From NCBI GenBank assembly GCA_965197275.1, contig CBDAMQ010000031.1, forward strand, positions 124,001 to 188,000: a DNA stretch of 64,000 nt, given 5' to 3'. Position 1 is the first letter of the stretch. The number at the start of each line of letters is the position of its first letter. The translations under genes were made by a program, and so were the position numbers. The stretch is from DASCOT01 sp965197275 (GTDB lineage: Bacteria > Acidobacteriota > UBA890 > WLXD01). Shown here one piece after another: positions 19,452 to 28,246 of the stretch. The notes under the pieces were generated by a model. The model saw nothing but the letters and a program-made list of their open reading frames with translations, was not told the DNA's origin and searched no databases.

Positions 19452-19949
19452 TCAAGAACGCGTTAGCAGGCGCGGCGGCAGGAACCACCGTAGCCGGCCG
19501 CAGGCGGGCTCGACGCGCGACCAACTGTCCAGAGCCAGCTCGATGCAGGCAACCGCGGCCGTTGGAAAAGTCACTGCCGCGTCGCCCACCAGCAACGACA
19601 GGGTGGCCGACATCCCGGGCTCGTGGGCCACGACCATGGCGGTGGCGACGCGGTCCTGGATCCCGCCGATGACATGGAGAATCGTCGTCGGATGCGCCTC
19701 GTACAGCGCGTCGTCGAACTGAAGCTCGGCGTTCCAATCACCCGCCTGGTGGGCGATCTCGGCAGTCATTCTCGCCCGCGTTGCCGTCGAGCTGACCACG
19801 GTCTCGGGTGGCTCACCTGTGTCGCTGATCCAGCGTCCGACCGATCTCGCCGCCCTCCGCCCACGGTCATTGATCGGACGTCCGTGGTCGGATTCGAAGG
19901 CGGCCCCCCAGTCGGACTTCGCATGTCGCATCAAGTACAAGGTTCTCAA
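19452..19949 (-). CDS. sixA: SixA-type phosphohistidine phosphatase
   Basis: About 165 residues. I take TTG 19949, preceded by GGTGGGG, which gives the typical start RTLYLMRHAKSDWG. The RHG/phosphoglycerate-mutase fold is shown by LMRHAKSDW (catalytic His), PINDRGRRAA, VSSTATRARMTA and VVAHEPGMSA (second His). SixA removes phosphate from histidines of phosphotransfer proteins in the cytosol. It is encoded opposite ppk1, a frequent neighbour of CHAD/SixA-type genes. About 150 bases separate the two starts, and they contain a MITE-end-like sequence. Confidence 0.9.
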   Translation of the reverse strand: MRTLYLMRHAKSDWGAAFESDHGRPINDRGRRAARSVGRWISDTGEPPETVVSSTATRARMTAEIAHQAGDWNAELQFDDALYEAHPTTILHVIGGIQDRVATAMVVAHEPGMSATLSLLVGDAAVTFPTAAVACIELALDSWSRVEPACGRLRWFLPPRLLTRS

Positions 19950-19993
19950 TCGGTCCCCACCTGGCAATGTGATTCCGCTGGCAGCTCCTTATA

Positions 19994-20010
19994 CTAGTGG
20001 CCTGTACCAG
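19994..20010 (+). repeat. Solo end of the nuo-locus MITE family in the sixA-ppk1 gap
   Basis: CTAGTGGCCTGTACCAG matches the first 17 bases of the MITE terminal repeat at 31210 in 16 positions, including the CTAG end. No inverted partner is visible nearby, so it is a relic or a solo end. Confidence 0.5.
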
Positions 20011-20101
20011 ATGATCGTTGCACCCAACAGAGTTCCCACCGCGGCGCCGCTTCGCTGCCCCGCGCGCCGCCCGCCTACTCAGCCTCGATTGGCGCCGTCC
20101 C

Positions 20102-22252
20102 ATGCTCTCCAAGTTGCCGGCCCCTCTCCAAGCGGACCAGGCCGCATCGGTGCGATCCTCCGAGATCGATCTCGAGCATCCCAGCCTGTACATAAACCGC
20201 GAGCTGTCGTGGCTCAAGTTCAACGACCGCGTGCTCGAGGAGGCCACGGATACCAGGCTGCCGCTGCTGGAGCGCACCAAGTTTGCCTCGATCTTCGCGT
20301 CCAATCTCGACGAGTTCTTCATGATTCGCGTGTCGGGGCTGCGACAGCAACTGCAGGCGGGCGTCGTGGCCACGCCGCCGGACGGCATGACGCCCTCCGA
20401 GCAGCTCGCGGCCATCCGTCGTGTGTTGTCACCGTCGCTCGAACGACACGTCGCAACCTGGGGCAGGCTCGAAAGCGAGCTGGCGACGCAGGGGATACGT
20501 CTGCGCGCCTACGGGCAGCTCGAGAAGAAGCAGAAGAAGCTCGTGAAGGGCTACTTCCGCGAGCAGATCTTTCCGACGCTCACACCGTTGGCGTTCGACC
20601 CAGGACACCCTTTCCCGCATGTATCGAACCTGAGCATGAACCTGGCCATCCTGGTCCAGGACGCCGCCGGCGTGGAGCGCTTCGCGCGTGTCAAGGTACC
20701 CGGCTTCTTTCCGCGGTTGCTGCCGGTGCCGAGCGAGGACAACGTCGACGATGCACGCGCTCTGGGATTGGTGCCGGGCGGAGCCGAGTGCAGTTTCGTC
20801 TGGATGGAGGACGTCATCGCCGTCAACCTCGGGCGACTGTTCCCGGGGCATGAGATCGTTGCGGCCTACCCGTTCCGAGTGACGCGCGACGCCGACCAGG
20901 AGATCGAGCTCGACGAAGCAGGTGACCTGCTGACCAGCATCGAGCAGGGTCTACGTAGACGCCAGTTCGGCTCTGCGGTCCGACTCGAGATCACCGACGA
21001 GGCTCCCCCAGGACTGCGCGAGGTTCTCATCCAGAACCTCGGGATTGCGCCGTTCCAGGTCTACTCGGTGCATGGCCGGCTCGGTTTGTCGGCCGTGATG
21101 GAGCTCGCCGAGCTCGATCGTCCGGATCTCAAGGAGCCTCCGTTCAGCCCCGCGGTCCCGGCCACGCTGCAGCCTGACGAGGACATCTTCGCGGCCATCG
21201 CGCACCGCGATGTGATGCTCTATCACCCGTACGACAGCTTCGATCCGGTGATCGACTTCGTGCGTGCCGCCGCCGAAGATCCCGATGTCCTGGCAATCAA
21301 GCAGACGCTCTACCGGGTGGGTCAGGATTCACCCATGGTTGCGGCGCTCGCCCGGGCGCGCGAGAACGGTAAGCAGGTCGCCGCGCTGGTCGAGCTCAAG
21401 GCGCGGTTCGACGAGGCCAACAACATCGTTTGGGCGCGGGCGCTTGAAGATGCCGGTGTCCACGTCGTCTACGGCGTGGTCGGTCTCAAGACGCACGCGA
21501 AGCTGTGTCTGGTGGTGCGACGCGAGGAAAGAGGCATCGTCCACTACCTGCACGCTGGCACCGGCAACTACAACGCCACGACCGCGCGTCTGTACACCGA
21601 CATGGGTTTGTTTACCGCCGACCCGCAGATCTGCGCCGAGGCCGCACGCCTGTTCAACGCCCTCACAGGCTATGCCGGCGGTATCGAGTACGAGGAGTTG
21701 CTGGTGGCTCCCGGTGGAATGCGTGAGCGAGTGCTGGCGCTTATCGAGCGCGAGATTGCCAGCCACCGGCGAGATGGCGGCGGATATCTGGCGATGAAGA
21801 TGAATTCGCTCGTCGACGCGGAGTGCATTCGGGCGCTGTACCGCGCCTCGCAGGCGGGCGTGCGGGTCGATCTGCAGGTGCGCGGAATTTGTTGCCTCCG
21901 ACCGGGCCGGGAGGGCGTAAGCGACAACATCCGCGTGACCTCGATCGTCGGCCGTTTCCTCGAGCACGCACGGCTCTACTATTTCCAAAACGCCGGCGAT
22001 GAGGAGTTGCTCATCGGTAGCGCCGATCTCATGCCGAGGAACTTCGATAGTCGCGTCGAGGTGCTGCTGCCGGTGCGCGACCCCGGGATGCGCGCCGGAA
22101 TCCTGCAGCAGATTCTGGCGGTCCATTTGTCGGACACGGTGAACGCCCGGCGTCTGTCTGCCGACGGCGAGTATCTCCCGCCGGACACGGTCACCGAGCG
22201 GCTCGATTCGCAGCAGTGGATGATCGAGCATCGCGGCAGCTGGACGAGTTAG
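20102..22252 (+). CDS. ppk1: Polyphosphate kinase 1
   Basis: 716 residues from ATG 20102. Ppk1 reversibly makes polyphosphate from ATP through a phospho-histidine. The order of domains is normal: N-terminal YINRELSWLKFNDRVLEEA, NLDEFFMIRVSGLRQQ; head HPFPHVSNLSMNLA; catalytic region YHPYDSFDPVIDFVRAAAED, IKQTLYRVGQDSPMVAALAR, VELKARFDEANNI, GLKTHAKLCLV (HxK motif with catalytic His), YLHAGTGNYN and SADLMPRNFDSRVEVL. No residue appears lost. It faces away from sixA and is followed by a 200-base gap and the nuo locus. Confidence 0.97.
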   Translation: MLSKLPAPLQADQAASVRSSEIDLEHPSLYINRELSWLKFNDRVLEEATDTRLPLLERTKFASIFASNLDEFFMIRVSGLRQQLQAGVVATPPDGMTPSEQLAAIRRVLSPSLERHVATWGRLESELATQGIRLRAYGQLEKKQKKLVKGYFREQIFPTLTPLAFDPGHPFPHVSNLSMNLAILVQDAAGVERFARVKVPGFFPRLLPVPSEDNVDDARALGLVPGGAECSFVWMEDVIAVNLGRLFPGHEIVAAYPFRVTRDADQEIELDEAGDLLTSIEQGLRRRQFGSAVRLEITDEAPPGLREVLIQNLGIAPFQVYSVHGRLGLSAVMELAELDRPDLKEPPFSPAVPATLQPDEDIFAAIAHRDVMLYHPYDSFDPVIDFVRAAAEDPDVLAIKQTLYRVGQDSPMVAALARARENGKQVAALVELKARFDEANNIVWARALEDAGVHVVYGVVGLKTHAKLCLVVRREERGIVHYLHAGTGNYNATTARLYTDMGLFTADPQICAEAARLFNALTGYAGGIEYEELLVAPGGMRERVLALIEREIASHRRDGGGYLAMKMNSLVDAECIRALYRASQAGVRVDLQVRGICCLRPGREGVSDNIRVTSIVGRFLEHARLYYFQNAGDEELLIGSADLMPRNFDSRVEVLLPVRDPGMRAGILQQILAVHLSDTVNARRLSADGEYLPPDTVTERLDSQQWMIEHRGSWTS

Positions 22253-22452
22253 CCAGCCGGGCCGGCGGCGGGACGTGGCGCCGCGACGACAGCCGCGCCT
22301 GGCTGCTGGCTTGAAGCGCATCGGGGCCTCAGCGATAATCGCCCGGCGGCGACAACCACCCGGCCGCGAGGCTTTGCCACCGCCTGGTGGCGAATTCTCC
22401 GCCTCGGGCTACCGTCGCCAGTTCGCCCTGCAGCGACGGTCCGAGCGAGAGC

Positions 22453-22980
22453 ATGCTTGCCGCACAGGCAACCTTCTATTACATGGCTGTAGCCAGCGTT
22501 GCGAGCGCGCTCCTCGCCGTGACCAGGAAGAACCCGGTTCACAGCATGCTCTGGGTGCTGGCGCTGTTCCTGCACGTGGCGGGTATCTTCCTGCTGCTCG
22601 GGGCCGAGTTTCTGGCCGCCGTGCAGGTCATCGTGTACGCCGGCGCCATCCTGATCTTCTATCTGTTCGTCCTGATGTTGCTCGACCTGCCAGGTGAAGA
22701 GGCGCGGCCACGATTCGGACGGCACTGGCCGTTCGCCGCCGCCGTGGGACTCTCCTTCGCGGCCCTGGCCTGGCTCGCGCAGGGCGAGACTCTTGACGTT
22801 GCCGCCGCCGCCGCCGTGACCCCGGTGACGACGGACACCTTCGCGCGTGGCGGGCTCGAGGACATCGGCATGGCGCTGTTCGGTCCGTTCGCGCTGCCCT
22901 TCGAGATTGCCGGGCTGGTGCTGCTGGCGGCCATCGTCGGCGCCGTCGTGCTGGCCCGCAAGCGGGAAGAGGCGTCTTGA
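22453..22980 (+). CDS. nuoJ: NADH-quinone oxidoreductase subunit J
   Basis: 175 residues starting at ATG 22453; an upstream in-frame GTG at 22387 would add a non-membrane extension and is less likely. Five hydrophobic segments, and the NuoJ signature in helix 3 (GAEFLAAVQVIVYAGAILIF, followed by LMLLDLP). This helix carries the pi-bulge that couples quinone reduction to proton pumping. It opens the locus of tightly overlapping nuo genes; its stop overlaps the TTG start of nuoK. Gene order is unusual, since nuoJ-N precede nuoA-I. No clear promoter was found in 22253-22452. Confidence 0.92.
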   Translation: MLAAQATFYYMAVASVASALLAVTRKNPVHSMLWVLALFLHVAGIFLLLGAEFLAAVQVIVYAGAILIFYLFVLMLLDLPGEEARPRFGRHWPFAAAVGLSFAALAWLAQGETLDVAAAAAVTPVTTDTFARGGLEDIGMALFGPFALPFEIAGLVLLAAIVGAVVLARKREEAS

Positions 22981-23282
22981 TCCCGGCCACCAGCACGATC
23001 CTGGGGTTGAGCGCGATCCTCTTCGGGATCGGCGCCTTCGGCTTTCTCGCCCGGCGCAACATCATCCTAATGTTCGTCTCGGTCGAGGTCATGCTCAACG
23101 CCGTGAACCTCAGCCTGGCCGGCTTCAGCCGTCATCTCGATGACCCCCGTGGCCAGGTGCTGGCGCTGTTCGTGATCGCCGTGGCGGCCGCCGAAGCCGG
23201 GGTCGGCCTGGGGCTGGTGATCGCGCTTAACCGGAACAAACCCGGGGCCGGCGTGGCGGATCTGACCGAGCTCAAGTGGTGA
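22977..23282 (+). CDS. nuoK: NADH-quinone oxidoreductase subunit K
   Basis: 101 residues starting with TTG 22977, overlapping the nuoJ stop (TTGA). Three transmembrane helices with conserved glutamates: SVEVMLNAVNLSLAGFSRHL in helix 2 and AAAEAGVGLGLVIALNRNK in helix 3. These glutamates belong to the central hydrophilic axis of the E-channel. Length and motifs are canonical. Confidence 0.95.
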   Translation: MIPATSTILGLSAILFGIGAFGFLARRNIILMFVSVEVMLNAVNLSLAGFSRHLDDPRGQVLALFVIAVAAAEAGVGLGLVIALNRNKPGAGVADLTELKW

Positions 23283-23292
23283 TGCGGTCGGC

Positions 23293-24750
23293 ATGCACGT
23301 GCTCCCGATAGTCATCGTTCTGGTCCCGGCAGTCGGGGCGCTGCTGGTTGCCTGTACCGGCGAGCGACGCGCCAACCTGCGCGAGTTCTGGTCGATCGCC
23401 GCGGGCGTCGTCATGTTCGCTCTGACGGCACTCATGATTCCGGAGGTTCTGGCCGGCGGAGCACCGGGCGGCGTGCTGTTTCGCCTTCTGCCGGGCGTCG
23501 AGCTGGCCTTCCGAGTCGACGCTTTCGGTCTGTTGTTCGCCTCCGGCGCGTCGCTGCTTTGGGTGCTGACGTCGTTCTACTCGATCGGTTACATGCGGAC
23601 GCTCGAGGAGCACGCCCAGACCCGCTACTTCGCCTGCTTCGCGCTGGCGCTGTCGACCACCGTGGCGGTCGCCTTCGCGGCCAACCTGTTCACGCTGTTC
23701 CTGTTCTACGAGGGGCTGACGCTGGTCACTTACCCGCTGGTGGCCCACAAGGAAACCGACGAGGCAAGGGCCGGGGCGCGCAAGTACCTCATCTACCTGC
23801 TGGGCGCGGCGAAGCTATGCCTGCTGCCGGCGATCATCCTCATCTACAACATCGCCGGCACACTCGACTTCCGCAGCGGCGGCATCGTTGGGGCGGCGCA
23901 GGCTGCGGAGCAGACGACGCTGCTGTTGGCGATCTTCGCGCTGTTCTTGTTCGGATTCGCCAAGAACGCGCTGATGCCGTTGCACAGCTGGCTGCCGGCC
24001 GCGATGGTAGCGCCGACGCCGGTGAGCGCGCTGTTGCACGCCGTGGCGGTGGTCAAGACGGGCGTTTTCTCGACGCTTCGCGTCTTCCTGTTCATCTTCG
24101 GCGCCGACGCCATGCGCCAGATCGGTGCTGATCAGCTCGCCTTGACGGTCGCCGCGGTGACCATCCTGACGGCGTCGTTTCTGGCCCTCGGCCAGGACAA
24201 CCTCAAGGCGCGGCTGGCCTTCTCCACCGTCAGCCAGCTGTCGTACATCGTTCTCGGAGCGGCGCTGTTGAACGCCAGCGGCGTTCTCGGCGGGGCGGCT
24301 CACATCACCAACCACGCGGTCTCCAAGATCACCTTGTTCATGTGTGCCGGTTCGATCTATGCCTCCACCCACAGGACCGAGATCAGCCAGCTGTCGGGCA
24401 TCGCCCGCCGCATGCCGTGGACCATGGGGGCGTTTGCGCTTGCTTCGCTCAGCATCATCGGCATCCCGCTCACCAGCGGCTTCGTTTCCAAGTGGAATAT
24501 CGCCCTCGGGACGGTCGACAGGGGCAGCCTGGTCTTGCTGGGTGTTCTCCTGCTGAGCTCGCTGCTGAGCGCTGCATATCTCGGGCCGATCGTCTACAAG
24601 GCGTATTTCGAGGAGCCAGATCCCACCAATGAGGAGATTCGCGAGGTTCCGTGGATGGTCGCCCCGCTGGTGATCAGCGCCGCGACGAGCCTGCTCCTGG
24701 GGATCTTCCCGGGTTTCGTCCTGGAATTGGCCGGCAGGGCGATGCCATGA
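23293..24750 (+). CDS. Extra antiporter-like (MrpD/NuoL-like) proton-translocating subunit
   Basis: 485 residues and about 14 transmembrane helices, without the long C-terminal lateral helix of NuoL. The key charges of a proton channel are visible: Glu in LFLFYEGLTLVTYPLV, Lys in helix 7-8 (FGFAKNALMPLHSWLPAAMV), the HAVAVVKTGVF helix with His and Lys, and Lys in LGQDNLKARLAFSTVSQLSY. It lies between nuoK and another NuoL-like gene, so this complex I has four antiporter-type subunits instead of three. It ends in ATGA, overlapping the next small gene. It may extend the membrane arm and pump additional ions. An alternative is an Mrp-type Na+/H+ antiporter module recruited into the locus. Confidence 0.85.
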   Translation: MHVLPIVIVLVPAVGALLVACTGERRANLREFWSIAAGVVMFALTALMIPEVLAGGAPGGVLFRLLPGVELAFRVDAFGLLFASGASLLWVLTSFYSIGYMRTLEEHAQTRYFACFALALSTTVAVAFAANLFTLFLFYEGLTLVTYPLVAHKETDEARAGARKYLIYLLGAAKLCLLPAIILIYNIAGTLDFRSGGIVGAAQAAEQTTLLLAIFALFLFGFAKNALMPLHSWLPAAMVAPTPVSALLHAVAVVKTGVFSTLRVFLFIFGADAMRQIGADQLALTVAAVTILTASFLALGQDNLKARLAFSTVSQLSYIVLGAALLNASGVLGGAAHITNHAVSKITLFMCAGSIYASTHRTEISQLSGIARRMPWTMGAFALASLSIIGIPLTSGFVSKWNIALGTVDRGSLVLLGVLLLSSLLSAAYLGPIVYKAYFEEPDPTNEEIREVPWMVAPLVISAATSLLLGIFPGFVLELAGRAMP

Positions 24751-25010
24751 GCTTCCTGGAGAGGCAGCTGGAGGATCCGGCACGTTTCGCCCGCATCAAG
24801 CTGTTGTTCTACGTCGGGCTGGGGTTGATCGTGGTGGCCGAGGTCGTGCTGCCGCTGATCTTCGGTCCCGGCCACCCTCACTTCGGGTTCGAGAGCTTCC
24901 CGGCGTTCGGCTCGATCTACGGGCTCGCCTCCTGTGCCGTCATCATCATCGTCTCGAAGCTCATTGGCAAAGCCTGGCTGATGCGCCCCGAGGATCACTA
25001 TGAAGACTGA
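24747..25010 (+). CDS. Small two-helix membrane protein of the complex I locus
   Basis: 87 residues from ATG 24747 (ATGA overlap with the preceding stop). Two transmembrane segments: IKLLFYVGLGLIVVAEVVLP and YGLASCAVIIIVSKLIGKAW, separated by a Pro/His/Phe-rich loop (GPGHPHFGFESFPAFG), with a charged C-terminus (RPEDHYED). I know no standard Nuo subunit of this kind. Its position exactly between the two antiporter-like genes suggests an accessory subunit bridging or anchoring them. Confidence 0.75.
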   Translation: MSFLERQLEDPARFARIKLLFYVGLGLIVVAEVVLPLIFGPGHPHFGFESFPAFGSIYGLASCAVIIIVSKLIGKAWLMRPEDHYED

Positions 25011-25016
25011 TTGCCC

Positions 25017-26780
25017 ATGAGTCTCGAGTGGGTACACCCCGGCCTGATCCTGATCTTCGGAGCGTGGGCCCTGCCCCTGCTCAGAGGTCAGATGCGGCGC
25101 GCGGCGATGCTGGCGTTGCCTGCCGCCGCCGTGATCGCCTGCTGGACCACCGAGCCGGGGACCTACGGTGTGGTGCGCTTCCTCGGCCAGGAGTTGGTGT
25201 TCGGCCGTGCCGACAGCCTGAGCCTGGTGTTCTCCTACGTGTTCTCGATCATGGCCTTTGTCGGCATGGTCTACGCACTACACGTGGACGACGACTATCA
25301 GCACGTCAGCGCCCTCACCTACGCCGGCGGTGCGCTCGGTGTGACGTTCGCCGGTGACTTTCTGTCGCTCTACATTTTCTGGGAGCTGATGGCGGTCTCA
25401 TCCGTCTTCCTGGTGTGGCTGCGGCGGGATGAATCGGCGGTTGCGGCAGGATTCCGATATCTGCTCGTGCATGTGGTCGGCGGCCTGTTCCTGCTCGCCG
25501 GGATCGTGCTCCACTGGTCGGCCGCCGGCTCGCTGGCATTCGGAGATCTCAGCCTGTTCTCGGGCGGCGCGGCCTGGACCCTGATTCTCATCGCGTTTCT
25601 GATCAACGCCGCCGTGCCGCCGTTCGGCGCCTGGCTTCCTGACGCCTACCCCGAGGCCACGGTTACCGGCGGCGTCTTCATGACCGCTTTCACCACCAAG
25701 TCGGCGGTGTACGCGCTCATCCGCGGCTTTGCCGGGACGGAGTTGCTGGTGTGGCTGGGGGCGGCGATGGCCGTCTATGGCGTGGTTTACGCGGTGCTCG
25801 AGAACGACGCACGCCGCTTGCTCGCGTACCACATCATCAGCCAGGTGGGCTACATGGTGTGTGGGGTGGGTATCGGTACGGCGCTGGCGATCAATGGCGC
25901 CACTGCCCACGCTTTCGCGCACATTCTGTACAAGGCGCTCCTGTTCATGGGCGCGGGTGCGGTGCTACAGGTCACTGGTCTACGAAAGCTGAGCGAGATG
26001 GGCGGGCTCTACCGCACCATGCCGATCACGCTCGGGCTGTACATGATCGGCGCGTTCGCGATCTCGGCGGTGCCGCTGTTCAGCGGCTTCGTTAGCAAGT
26101 CCATGGTGGTCTCGGCAGCCGGCGAAGCGCACATGGCGGCGATCTTCCTGACCCTCACGCTGGCCTCGGCCGGGACCTTCCTGCACACCGGTCTGAAGCT
26201 CCCCTACTACATGTTCTTCGGCAAGGACTCCGGAGTGCGCGCCCAGGAGCCCCCCGGCAACATGCTCGCCGCGATGGGCATCGCGGCGGTTGCCTGCACC
26301 GTGATCGGTGTGTTCCCCGGCCTGCTGTACCAATATCTGCCCAATCCGGTCGAGTACCACCCGTACACGTTGGCGCACGTCACCAACACGCTGGGCATTC
26401 TCGGGTTCACCGCGCTCGGTTTCTTCTTGCTGCTCAAGCATCTCGACCCGGAGCCCAAGATCAGCCTCGATACAGACTGGTTCTATCGCCGTGGCTGTGC
26501 CGGGTTCCTGGCGTTGGTCAACCAGCCGTTGACGCGCTTGGAGTACGGCTTCGTGGGCGAGATCTACGAGTTCGTCATCCAACGGCCGGTTCTCGGCGTT
26601 GCACGCTTCTTGCGCGGTTTCGACAGTCTCGTCGTGGACTCCGGAATCGTCGGGCTGGGACGCCTCACGCAGCTGGTGAGCCGCGGTGTGCAGACCGCCG
26701 TCACTGGCCATGCTCAACAGTACGGGCTGATCATGGCGGCCGGAATCGTGGCGCTGCTTGCGTGGATACTGGCCCGATGA
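25017..26780 (+). CDS. nuoL: NuoL-type antiporter-like subunit of complex I
   Basis: 587 residues from ATG 25017 (TTG 25011 is possible). After about 14 helices there is an amphipathic extension and a final membrane helix (VVDSGIVGLGRLTQLVSRGV, QTAVTGHAQQYGLIMAAGIV) equivalent to the lateral helix HL and last helix of NuoL, which makes this the true NuoL counterpart. Channel residues: Glu in YIFWELMAVSSVFLVWL, Lys in MTAFTTKSAVYALI, His/Lys in AFAHILYKALLFMGAG. At the usual Lys of the LLAYHIISQVGYM helix the run is ENDARRLLAY, so Arg replaces Lys. The stop overlaps the nuoM start. Confidence 0.85.
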   Translation: MSLEWVHPGLILIFGAWALPLLRGQMRRAAMLALPAAAVIACWTTEPGTYGVVRFLGQELVFGRADSLSLVFSYVFSIMAFVGMVYALHVDDDYQHVSALTYAGGALGVTFAGDFLSLYIFWELMAVSSVFLVWLRRDESAVAAGFRYLLVHVVGGLFLLAGIVLHWSAAGSLAFGDLSLFSGGAAWTLILIAFLINAAVPPFGAWLPDAYPEATVTGGVFMTAFTTKSAVYALIRGFAGTELLVWLGAAMAVYGVVYAVLENDARRLLAYHIISQVGYMVCGVGIGTALAINGATAHAFAHILYKALLFMGAGAVLQVTGLRKLSEMGGLYRTMPITLGLYMIGAFAISAVPLFSGFVSKSMVVSAAGEAHMAAIFLTLTLASAGTFLHTGLKLPYYMFFGKDSGVRAQEPPGNMLAAMGIAAVACTVIGVFPGLLYQYLPNPVEYHPYTLAHVTNTLGILGFTALGFFLLLKHLDPEPKISLDTDWFYRRGCAGFLALVNQPLTRLEYGFVGEIYEFVIQRPVLGVARFLRGFDSLVVDSGIVGLGRLTQLVSRGVQTAVTGHAQQYGLIMAAGIVALLAWILAR

Positions 26781-28246
26781 CCGACTACCCGGTGCTGTCG
26801 GTGGCGACCTTCCTGCCACTGGTGGGTGCGGTGGTGATCCTGCTAGTCGGCGGCGGACGACGGGCGCGCTGGATCGCGCTGGCGACGACGGTGGCAACCC
26901 TGGTGGTCTCGGCGCCGCTGTATACGGGCTTCGACAAGAGCGCTGCCAGTCTGCAGTTCGTCGAGTCAGCGAACTGGATCCCCGGCTGGAACATCACCTA
27001 CAGCATGGGGATCGACGGCATCAGCCTGCCTTTTATTTTCCTCGCGGCGCTGTTGAGCGTGCTCTGCGTCAGCGTCTCGTGGACGGCGGTGGAGTCGAAG
27101 CCGCGTGAGTTCTACGCCGCGCTGTTGGTTGCCGAGACAGCGATGATCGGGTTGTTCGCTGCCGCCAACCTGTTCCTGTTCTTCGTTTTCTGGGAGCTGA
27201 TCGTCGTCCCCATCTTTCTGCTCATCGGGGTTTGGGGAGGTCCGGGCCGTGTCTTCGCCTCGGTCAAGTTCCTCATCTTCACGCTCACCGGCAGCGTGTT
27301 GATGCTGGTGGGGATGATCGCGCTGCACCAGGCCAGCGGTACTCTCGACTTCAGAGCGCTCGCTCTAGTGCGCCAGCAACTGGATCCGGCCACACAGGGT
27401 TGGCTGTTCGCCGCCTTCTTGGCGGCATTCGCCGTCAAGGTACCGATGTTCCCGGTGCATACCTGGCTGCCGAACGCGCACACCGAGGCCCCGACAGCGG
27501 GAAGCGTGATCCTGGCTGGCATCCTGCTGAAGATGGGCGCCTACGGGTTTCTGCGGGTATCGCTGCCCATTCTTCCCGAAGGCGTGCAGCTGTTCCTGAC
27601 ACCGATGCTGGTCGTGTCCGCAGTGGCGATCGTCTACGGCGCCTATGTGACCTTGGTACAGACGGATGTCAAACGACTGATTGCCTATTCCAGCGTCAGC
27701 CACATGGGCTTCGTGACGCTCGGCATCTTCACCCTGGAGCAGAGCGGTGTGGAGGGCGCCATCCTCCAGATGATCAACCACGGGATCATCTCGGCGGCAT
27801 TGTTTCTCTGTGTCGGGATGATCTACGAGCGCACCCACACGCGTGAGATCAAGGATTACGGCGGGGTGGCTCACCTAGCGCCGGTCTACAGCACCCTGCT
27901 GGCGTTCTTCTGCCTCGCTGCCACCGGTTTCCCGGGGCTGAACTCCTTCGTTGGCGAGTTCCTCGTCGTCAGCGGCGCTTTCAAGACCCACACGTGGCTC
28001 GGGGCGGTCGCCGTCTGGGGCGTCGCGCTGGGCACCACGTACATGGTCTGGCTGTTCTACCGAGTGGTGATGGGGAAGCCCAATCCGGGTCTCGAGGGGC
28101 TCGCGCTCGAGCTCAACGCCCGTGAGCTCGCCACCCTGGCGCCGCTGGTCTTGCTTGCCTTGTGCCTGGGCCTGTACCCGGAGCTCGTGCTGTCGTATCT
28201 CCGTGTGCCGGTCGCCGAGTTGCTGGCCATCGGGGGGTTGCAGTGA
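26777..28246 (+). CDS. nuoM: NADH-quinone oxidoreductase subunit M
   Basis: 489 residues starting at ATG 26777, overlapping the previous stop. Canonical NuoM proton pump with 14 helices: ITYSMGIDGISLPFIFLAAL, FFVFWELIVVPIFLLIGVWG (Glu of the first half-channel), KVPMFPVHTWLPNAHTEAPT, GSVILAGILLKMGAYGFLRV, DVKRLIAYSSVSHMGFV (Lys) and INHGIISAALFLCVGMIYER. The C-terminal Glu region is normal. It transfers protons across the inner membrane together with NuoL and NuoN. The gene ends inside the nuoN start (GTGA). Confidence 0.96.
   Translation: MTDYPVLSVATFLPLVGAVVILLVGGGRRARWIALATTVATLVVSAPLYTGFDKSAASLQFVESANWIPGWNITYSMGIDGISLPFIFLAALLSVLCVSVSWTAVESKPREFYAALLVAETAMIGLFAAANLFLFFVFWELIVVPIFLLIGVWGGPGRVFASVKFLIFTLTGSVLMLVGMIALHQASGTLDFRALALVRQQLDPATQGWLFAAFLAAFAVKVPMFPVHTWLPNAHTEAPTAGSVILAGILLKMGAYGFLRVSLPILPEGVQLFLTPMLVVSAVAIVYGAYVTLVQTDVKRLIAYSSVSHMGFVTLGIFTLEQSGVEGAILQMINHGIISAALFLCVGMIYERTHTREIKDYGGVAHLAPVYSTLLAFFCLAATGFPGLNSFVGEFLVVSGAFKTHTWLGAVAVWGVALGTTYMVWLFYRVVMGKPNPGLEGLALELNARELATLAPLVLLALCLGLYPELVLSYLRVPVAELLAIGGLQ

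Noticed and set aside
23293..26780. A separate Mrp Na+/H+ antiporter operon inserted in the nuo locus
   Set aside because: Only MrpD-like genes are present, with no MrpA-C or E-G partners; four-base overlaps tie them into the nuo locus, and the second has the NuoL C-terminal arm.
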